Positions 58,832 to 64,000 of a stretch of DNA of 64,000 nucleotides are shown one piece after another (position 1 is the stretch's first letter; each line of letters starts with the position of its first letter). This DNA comes from Modicisalibacter xianhensis (GTDB lineage: Bacteria; Pseudomonadota; Gammaproteobacteria; Pseudomonadales; Halomonadaceae): the NCBI RefSeq assembly GCF_900113605.1, contig NZ_FOPY01000006.1:148416-212415 (forward strand). Reading direction: 5' to 3'. The position numbers were made by a program, and so were the translations under genes. Below the pieces are notes generated by a model that was not told the DNA's origin, did no database searches, and saw only the letters and a list, made by a program, of their open reading frames with translations.

Positions 58832-60105
58832 CAGCGCATCTCCGGCAACAGCGTTTCTCCGGCCCACAGGTCCTCGAGACGCTCGCGGCGACGCACCAGG
58901 TGCGTACGGTCGCCGTCGACCATGACTTCCGCCGGGCGCGGGCGGCTGTTGTAGTTCGAGGCCATCACGAAGCCGTAGGCTCCCGACGAGCGTACTGCCA
59001 GCAAGTCATTGGCCTCCACGGCCAGCTCGCGATCCTTGCCCAGGAAATCGCCGGTCTCGCAGACCGGGCCGACCACGTCATAGGTGGCGGTGTCACGCGG
59101 CGCGCGAGTATCGACAGGGATGATCGCCTGCCAGGCCTGGTAGAGCGACGGCCGGATCAGATCGTTCATGCCGGCATCGACGATGGCGAAGTTCTTGGTC
59201 TCGCCGGGCTTCAGGTACTCGACGCGAGTCAGCAGTACGCCGGCATTGGCGGCGATCGAGCGACCCGGCTCGAACAGCAGGGTCAGGTTGCGGCTGCTGT
59301 CCCAGGCCGAGAGGCGCTCGAGCAGGGCGCGAGCATAGTCGAACGGTGCCGGTGGCGTCTCGCCCTGGTAGGGCACGCCGAGACCGCCACCCAGGTCGAG
59401 GTGCTCGATACGGATGCCGCGTTCCTTGAGCCGGTCAAGCAGCACCAGCAGGCGGTCCAGAGCATCGAGGAACGGCGCCAGCTCGGTGAGCTGCGAGCCG
59501 ATGTGGCAGTCGATGCCCACCGGCTCGACGTTGGGCAGGGCCGCGGCGCGTTCGTAGACGTCCAGTGCCTGTTCGATGGCGATGCCGAACTTGTTGGCCT
59601 TGAGCCCGGTGGAAATGTATGGGTGGGTGCGGGCGTCGACATCGGGATTGACGCGCAGCGACACTGGGGCGACCTTGCCCAGGCTGGCGGCCACGGCATC
59701 CAGGCGCTCCAGTTCCGGCAACGACTCGACGTTGAAGCACTTGATGCCGACCTCCAGCGCGCGGATCATCTCGTCGGCCTGCTTGGCGACACCGGAGAAC
59801 ACCACCTTGGCCGGGTCGCCGCCGGCGGCCAGCACACGCTCGAGCTCGCCCTGCGAGACGATGTCGAAGCCGGCGCCGAGCCGTGCAAGCAGGTTCAGCA
59901 CCGCCAGGTTGGAGTTGGCCTTGACTGCATAGCAGATCAGGTGCGGGTGGCTGCCCAGCGCTTCGGCATAGGCGCGGTAGTGGCGTTCGAGCGTAGCCCG
60001 TGAATAGACGTAGCAGGGGGTGCCGAAACGCTCGGCCACCTGGGCTAGCGGAACGTCTTCGCTGTAGAGCACGCCGTCGCGATATTCGAAATGGTCCATC
60101 GTCAT
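58831..60105 (-). CDS. lysA: Diaminopimelate decarboxylase
   Basis: A 424-residue PLP enzyme that decarboxylates meso-diaminopimelate to lysine. Lys62 in CYAVKANSN is the Schiff-base lysine. [12 protein letters not shown], the phosphate-binding GGGLGVPY and CETGDFLG are the fold-III decarboxylase signatures. Two starts are close: ATG 60105 overlaps the lptM stop (ATGA), and ATG 60099 has AGGGA at better spacing. It is in one transcription unit with lptM upstream and dapF downstream. Confidence 0.95.
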   Translation of the reverse strand: MTMDHFEYRDGVLYSEDVPLAQVAERFGTPCYVYSRATLERHYRAYAEALGSHPHLICYAVKANSNLAVLNLLARLGAGFDIVSQGELERVLAAGGDPAKVVFSGVAKQADEMIRALEVGIKCFNVESLPELERLDAVAASLGKVAPVSLRVNPDVDARTHPYISTGLKANKFGIAIEQALDVYERAAALPNVEPVGIDCHIGSQLTELAPFLDALDRLLVLLDRLKERGIRIEHLDLGGGLGVPYQGETPPAPFDYARALLERLSAWDSSRNLTLLFEPGRSIAANAGVLLTRVEYLKPGETKNFAIVDAGMNDLIRPSLYQAWQAIIPVDTRAPRDTATYDVVGPVCETGDFLGKDRELAVEANDLLAVRSSGAYGFVMASNYNSRPRPAEVMVDGDRTHLVRRRERLEDLWAGETLLPEMR

Positions 60106-60311
60106 TCCCTGACGCCGGACGATGAAGCGTCGCCGGCGTCTGCGTCGTTGTCTTGGTCAGCGTCGGGCTGCCCGTCATAGGCGGCACCCGTCGGATCGTA
60201 GGTCTCTGCGGCCTGCTCATCGCCCGGCAGATAGAGCGGTCCCTTCTGGCCGCAGCCGGCGAGCAGCGTCAACGCCAGCAGCAGGCCGGCCAGTACCGAG
60301 CGCGAGCGCAT
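60102..60311 (-). CDS. lptM: LPS-assembly lipoprotein LptM (YifL)
   Basis: A 69-residue lipoprotein. The lipobox LAGC lipidates Cys20 and is followed by the invariant GQKGPLYLPGD. In E. coli LptM binds the LptD/E translocon and speeds its disulfide maturation. The C-terminal 40 residues are Asp/Ala-rich and probably disordered, more acidic than in E. coli. The gene overlaps lysA by 4 bp, the same order as yifL-dapF in enterics except for the lysA insertion. Confidence 0.9.
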   Translation of the reverse strand: MRSRSVLAGLLLALTLLAGCGQKGPLYLPGDEQAAETYDPTGAAYDGQPDADQDNDADAGDASSSGVRE

Positions 60312-60312
60312 C

Positions 60313-61716
60313 TTAACCTTCCCCCGTCATGGCCTGCAGAGCGTCGCGGGCGCGCTGCGCGGCGGCGCGGACCTGATCCGGCGCCGTCCCGCCGATGTGG
60401 TTGCGTGCCGCTACCGAACCTTCCAGGGTCAGCACCTCGAAGACATCGTCGCCGATGGTGTCCGAGAACTGGCGGAGTTCATCCAGGCTCATCTCGGAAA
60501 GGTCCTTCTTCTGGGCGATACCGTAGGCCACGGACTGGCCGACGATCTCGTGAGCGTCGCGGAAGGCCACACCCTTGCGCACCAGATAGTCGGCCAGGTC
60601 GGTGGCGGTGGAGAAGCCACGCCGGGCCGCTTCACGCATGTTGTCCGACTTGGCCTCGATGGCCGGGACCATGTCGGCGAACGCCTTGAGGCAGCCCTTG
60701 ACCGTGTCGAGCGTGTCGAACAGGGGTTCCTTGTCTTCCTGATTGTCCTTGTTGTAGGCCAGCGGCTGCGACTTCATCAGCGTCAGCAGGCCCATCAGGT
60801 GGCCGTAGACGCGCCCGGTCTTGCCGCGCACCAGCTCGGGCACGTCGGGGTTCTTCTTCTGCGGCATGATCGAGGAGCCGGTACAGAAACGATCGGGCAG
60901 ATCGATGAAGTCGAACTGGGCGCTGGTCCATAGCACCAGTTCCTCGCTCATGCGCGACAGGTGCATGAGCAGCAGACTGGCGAGAGCGGCGAACTCAATG
61001 GCGAAGTCGCGGTCACTCACCGCATCCAGCGAGTTTTCGGCGGGGCGCTCGAAGCCCAGCAGTTCGGCAGTGACGTGACGGTCGATGGGGTAGGTAGTGC
61101 CGGCCAGCGCCGCGGCGCCCAGCGGCATCACGTTGACCCGCTTGCGGCAGTCGCGCAGGCGCTCGTGATCACGAGCGAGCATCTCCTGCCAGGCCAGCAG
61201 GTGATGGCCGAAGGTCACCGGCTGGGCCGTCTGCAGGTGGGTGAAACCGGGCATGATGGTGTCGGCTTCGCTGGCGGCCAGCTCGATCAGACCGTGGCGC
61301 AGGCGCGTCAGCTCGGCGTCGACGGCGTCGATCTCGTCTCTCAGGTAGAGGCGAATGTCGGTGGCCACCTGGTCGTTGCGCGACCGGCCGGTGTGCAGCT
61401 TCTTGCCGGTGATGCCGATCTTCTCGGTCAGGCGTGCCTCGATGTTCATGTGCACATCCTCGAGCTTGACCGACCACGGGAACTCGCCGGCCTCGATCTC
61501 GCGCTCGACCTCGGCAAGGCCATCGATGATGGCGTCGCGCTCGTTGGCGGTCAGCACGCCGACCCGCTCGAGCATGGTGGCATGGGCAACCGAGCCGCGG
61601 ATATCGTGGTGATAGAGGCGACGATCGAAGTCTACCGAGGCGGTGAACTTCTCGACGAAGGCGTCGGTGGGTTCGCTGAAGCGGCCACCCCAGGACTGGT
61701 TGGTCTGCTGGCTCAT
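60313..61716 (-). CDS. argH: Argininosuccinate lyase
   Basis: A 467-residue tetrameric enzyme that splits argininosuccinate into arginine and fumarate, the last step of arginine synthesis. The fumarase-superfamily signature [12 protein letters not shown] carries catalytic Ser282. His160 in [10 protein letters not shown] is the second catalytic residue. The gene begins [18 protein letters not shown], the usual start; the frame to 61797 is an extension without support. It is divergent from hemC, with 201 bp between starts. Confidence 0.97.
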   Translation of the reverse strand: MSQQTNQSWGGRFSEPTDAFVEKFTASVDFDRRLYHHDIRGSVAHATMLERVGVLTANERDAIIDGLAEVEREIEAGEFPWSVKLEDVHMNIEARLTEKIGITGKKLHTGRSRNDQVATDIRLYLRDEIDAVDAELTRLRHGLIELAASEADTIMPGFTHLQTAQPVTFGHHLLAWQEMLARDHERLRDCRKRVNVMPLGAAALAGTTYPIDRHVTAELLGFERPAENSLDAVSDRDFAIEFAALASLLLMHLSRMSEELVLWTSAQFDFIDLPDRFCTGSSIMPQKKNPDVPELVRGKTGRVYGHLMGLLTLMKSQPLAYNKDNQEDKEPLFDTLDTVKGCLKAFADMVPAIEAKSDNMREAARRGFSTATDLADYLVRKGVAFRDAHEIVGQSVAYGIAQKKDLSEMSLDELRQFSDTIGDDVFEVLTLEGSVAARNHIGGTAPDQVRAAAQRARDALQAMTGEG

Positions 61717-61917
61717 CGGGCGTAAGCGTCCTGCGTTGTCACTGAAAGGGATGAGTGTACCAGAGTCGACGCGGCTGGCGAGGCCGGTCGGGGCCACGTC
61801 AGGCGGCGATTTTTCCTTGCTTCACGACTGCTTTATGATGAAAGGCAACGGGCCATGGCAATGGCCGCACCTATGGGTCGGCGCAAACGCCGTCCATTCC
61901 ATTGCAGGGAGACTGAC

Positions 61918-62853
61918 GTGTCCGCCATCACCAAGCTTCGTATCGCCACTCGCAAGAGCCTGCTCGCCCTGTGGCAGGCCGAATACGTGCGCGACCGCCT
62001 CATGGCACTGCACCCGGGTCTCGAGGTGGAACTGGTGGCGATGTCCACCCGGGGCGACAAGATTCTCGATACGCCGCTGGCCAAGGTCGGCGGCAAGGGC
62101 CTGTTCGTCAAGGAGCTCGAGGAGGCGATGATCGACGGTCGTGCCGACATTGCCGTGCATTCCATGAAGGACGTGCCGATGCACTTTCCCGAAGGGCTGG
62201 GGCTGTCTGTGATCCTGGAAGGTGCCGAGCCCACGGATGCCTTCGTGTCCAACCACTATGCCAGCTTCGACGACCTGCCCAAGGGCGCGCGCGTGGGTAC
62301 GTCGAGCCTGCGTCGCGGCCTGCAGGTCAGCGAGGCGCGCCCCGACCTGCAGGTGCTCAACCTGCGCGGTAACGTGCAGACCCGGTTGGGCAAGCTCGAT
62401 GCCGGCGACTTCGATGCCATCATCCTGGCCACGTCCGGACTGCGTCGGCTGGGGCTCGGCGAACGCATCACCATGGAATTGCCGCCGGAAATCTGCTTGC
62501 CAGCCTGCGGGCAGGGCGCACTGGGCATCGAGTGCCGGACCGATGCGCCGGAACTGCTTGCGCTGTTGAGACCGCTCGACCACCCCGAGACGGCGACCCG
62601 GGTGCGTGCCGAGCGGGCCATGAACACCCGGCTCGAGGGCGGCTGCCAAGTGCCGATTGCCGGACATGCCGTCCTGGAAGGCGATACGCTGTGGCTGCGT
62701 GCGCTGGTCGGTATGCCGGATGGCTCCCAGGTGCTGCGCGCCGAGGGCCGTGGCTCGGCCTACGAGCCCGAGGCACTGGGCATACGTGTGGCCGAGGATC
62801 TGCTCGACCAAGGGGCCGGCGAGATCCTGGCCAACGTCTACGGCGAGTATTGA
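61918..62853 (+). CDS. hemC: Porphobilinogen deaminase (hydroxymethylbilane synthase)
   Basis: A 311-residue enzyme (E. coli 313) that polymerises four porphobilinogens for haem, sirohaem and cobalamin. The dipyrromethane cofactor is attached to Cys243 in [26 protein letters not shown], the catalytic Asp in MKDVP and GTSSLRR are present. GTG 61918 follows AGGGAG with 6-nt spacing and aligns with the E. coli start; the ATG at 61855 lies too far upstream. A TATGAT -10-like hexamer is at 61834-61839. Confidence 0.96.
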   Translation: MSAITKLRIATRKSLLALWQAEYVRDRLMALHPGLEVELVAMSTRGDKILDTPLAKVGGKGLFVKELEEAMIDGRADIAVHSMKDVPMHFPEGLGLSVILEGAEPTDAFVSNHYASFDDLPKGARVGTSSLRRGLQVSEARPDLQVLNLRGNVQTRLGKLDAGDFDAIILATSGLRRLGLGERITMELPPEICLPACGQGALGIECRTDAPELLALLRPLDHPETATRVRAERAMNTRLEGGCQVPIAGHAVLEGDTLWLRALVGMPDGSQVLRAEGRGSAYEPEALGIRVAEDLLDQGAGEILANVYGEY

Positions 62854-63644
62854 TGCCGCCGCGCCCCCGTGTCCTGATCACGCGCCCCGGCAAGCGGGCG
62901 CAACCGCTGCATCGGGCACTCGAGGCGGCGGGCGCCGAGGCGGTTGCGCTGGAGGCCATGCGTCTGGAGCCGCTGACGGAAACGCCCGAGGTGCGGCAGG
63001 CCTGGCTCGACTTCGATCTGTTCCAGCGGGTCGTGGTGGTCAGCCCCTTCGCCGCGGAATGCCTTGCCGATGGGCTCGACCGCTACTGGCCGCAACTGCC
63101 GTTGGGTCCGAGTTTCTACGCGGTGGGTGCAGGCACGGCCCAGGTGCTGCACGATATGCTGGGTGTGCGCGTTCACCTGCCGCCGGCCAATGCCGAGGAC
63201 AACAGCAGTGAGGCACTGCTGCAACTGCCTTCGCTGCAGCGGCTGGATGATCAGCGTGTGTTGCTGGTCGCCGGCGAAGGGGGGCGAACCGTGCTGGCCG
63301 ACAGCCTTGCCCAGCGGGGAGCAAAGCTGACCCGGTTGGCGTTGTATCGCCGCACCCCGGTTGAGCCTGGCGGGCCGGGCGCGCAGTATCTGGCACAGGG
63401 AGATTACTCCGCACTGGTGGTGACGAGCGGCGAATTGCTGGAACATCTGGCAGGATGGTGTTCTGGCAAGGCGTTGAACCAACCGCTAATCGTTTCCAGC
63501 CAGCGTTTGGCTACACTGGCCCACACGCTGGGCTATCTGCGTCCACATGTGGCGCAAGGCGCCACACCGGCCGCCCTGACGGCTGCCGTGGCCAACGCGT
63601 GTAACCTGGATGGCGCCGATCATGATGATCTTGAAAAGGGCTAG
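62853..63644 (+). CDS. hemD: Uroporphyrinogen-III synthase
   Basis: A 263-residue cyclase that turns hydroxymethylbilane into uroporphyrinogen III. Sequence is weakly conserved in this family, but the N-terminal VLITRPGKRAQPLHRALE, VVVVSPFAAECL, YAVGAGTAQVL and LVVTSGELLEHL are typical. The start overlaps the hemC stop by one base (TGATG), so coupling is tight. Confidence 0.92.
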   Translation: MPPRPRVLITRPGKRAQPLHRALEAAGAEAVALEAMRLEPLTETPEVRQAWLDFDLFQRVVVVSPFAAECLADGLDRYWPQLPLGPSFYAVGAGTAQVLHDMLGVRVHLPPANAEDNSSEALLQLPSLQRLDDQRVLLVAGEGGRTVLADSLAQRGAKLTRLALYRRTPVEPGGPGAQYLAQGDYSALVVTSGELLEHLAGWCSGKALNQPLIVSSQRLATLAHTLGYLRPHVAQGATPAALTAAVANACNLDGADHDDLEKG

Positions 63645-63650
63645 CGACAG

Positions 63651-64000
63651 ATGAGCAAGCAAGAGCACGATCAGGACGAACAACGTGCGCCTTCCGGCGC
63701 GGGCAAGGGCGAGTCCCCTGGCGACGCGTCGAAAAAACCGGCTACGGACAAGGGGGCTGCGGCCCAGTCCGGCAATGGCAAGGCTGCGTCGACATCCTCG
63801 AATAACGACAAGAGCAAGGCGGCGGAACCTGCCGGAAAAACGGACAGATCCCATGCCAGCCGTCCGGCGACGGACAGTGCCAAGTCCAGGCAGGAAGGCT
63901 CGGCAGCACCGGCCAAGGCCCAGGAGGACGGCAAGCCCGGGAAGTCTCAGGACACCAAGCCGGAGCCGGCGAAGACGGGCATTGGTAGCAACGCTGGTAC
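63651..64000 (+). CDS. hemX: HemX-like protein, N-terminal part (cut by window end)
   Basis: The first 116 residues of a gene that continues past base 64000. They are a disordered, Lys/Ala/Ser/Asp-rich region (SKQEHDQDEQRAPSGAG to KPEPAKTGIGSNAG). Its position directly after hemD, 6 bp away, and this type of hydrophilic N-terminus fit HemX, a membrane-anchored protein of the hemCDXY operon. The membrane helix and following domain lie outside the window, so identity rests on context. An AAAAGGG site lies 11 nt before the ATG. Confidence 0.7.
   Translation, partial: MSKQEHDQDEQRAPSGAGKGESPGDASKKPATDKGAAAQSGNGKAASTSSNNDKSKAAEPAGKTDRSHASRPATDSAKSRQEGSAAPAKAQEDGKPGKSQDTKPEPAKTGIGSNAG

Overview
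The window is a dense, GC-rich stretch of bacterial chromosome from a gammaproteobacterium. Gene content and order (fused nuoCD, the lptM-lysA-dapF-DUF484-xerC-yigB block, finR/fpr divergence, two TRAP transporters, one of them resembling the Halomonas TeaA family) suggest a Halomonas-like member of the Halomonadaceae. I see no rRNA, tRNA, CRISPR array, insertion sequence or prophage. It reads as core chromosome, with about 63 protein genes and almost no long empty stretches.

Layout. 1-5.1 kb: the end of a chemoreceptor; the divergent finR/fpr oxidative-stress pair; then a nitrogen-scavenging glnK-amtB-glnK cluster with a sigma-54 promoter and an NtrC box. 5.2-15.8 kb: ubiK, comM, an amidase, a Ca/Na exchanger, an aminotransferase, a lipase-like hydrolase, and malate synthase G (glcB) behind an IclR-type palindrome. 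16-19.4 kb: an alanine/Na symporter and thiS-thiG-trmB. 19.4-19.9 kb: a 500-base stretch without a protein gene that holds two tandem minus-strand small-RNA units, each with a Fur box, promoter and intrinsic terminator. 19.9-28.7 kb: an AEC carrier, a copper-delivery pair (YtkA/FixH-like and SCO1), a PHB-depolymerase-like esterase, an FKBP isomerase, the ABC-F protein YheS, small lipoproteins, an SDR and dtd. 28.8-33.8 kb: a TeaA-like TRAP system with divergent genes, a tandem universal stress protein and thiD. 34-49 kb: the complete nuoA-N operon for respiratory complex I, 13 genes with nuoC and nuoD fused. 49-52.3 kb: a second TRAP system of the TakP (2-oxo acid) type. 52.4-64 kb: dsbA, cytochrome c4, engB, the yigB-xerC-DUF484-dapF-lysA-lptM-argH run, and hemC-hemD-hemX, cut by the window end.

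The most interesting signal is the sRNA pair at 19,516-19,866. Two copies of a 67-68-base element (64 matches, 3 substitutions, one indel) encode an identical anti-Shine-Dalgarno-like core and a near-identical terminator. Their 5' parts differ, and each has a TTGACG -35 box with a Fur site in the spacer. The arrangement matches tandem iron-responsive sRNAs such as Pseudomonas PrrF1/PrrF2. The shared core can be paired on paper with the nuoA ribosome-binding site in this same window, which would link iron limitation to synthesis of an iron-rich respiratory complex. Several other control sites fit known regulators: NtrC/sigma-54 at glnK, an IclR-like box at glcB and a LysR-type site at fpr.
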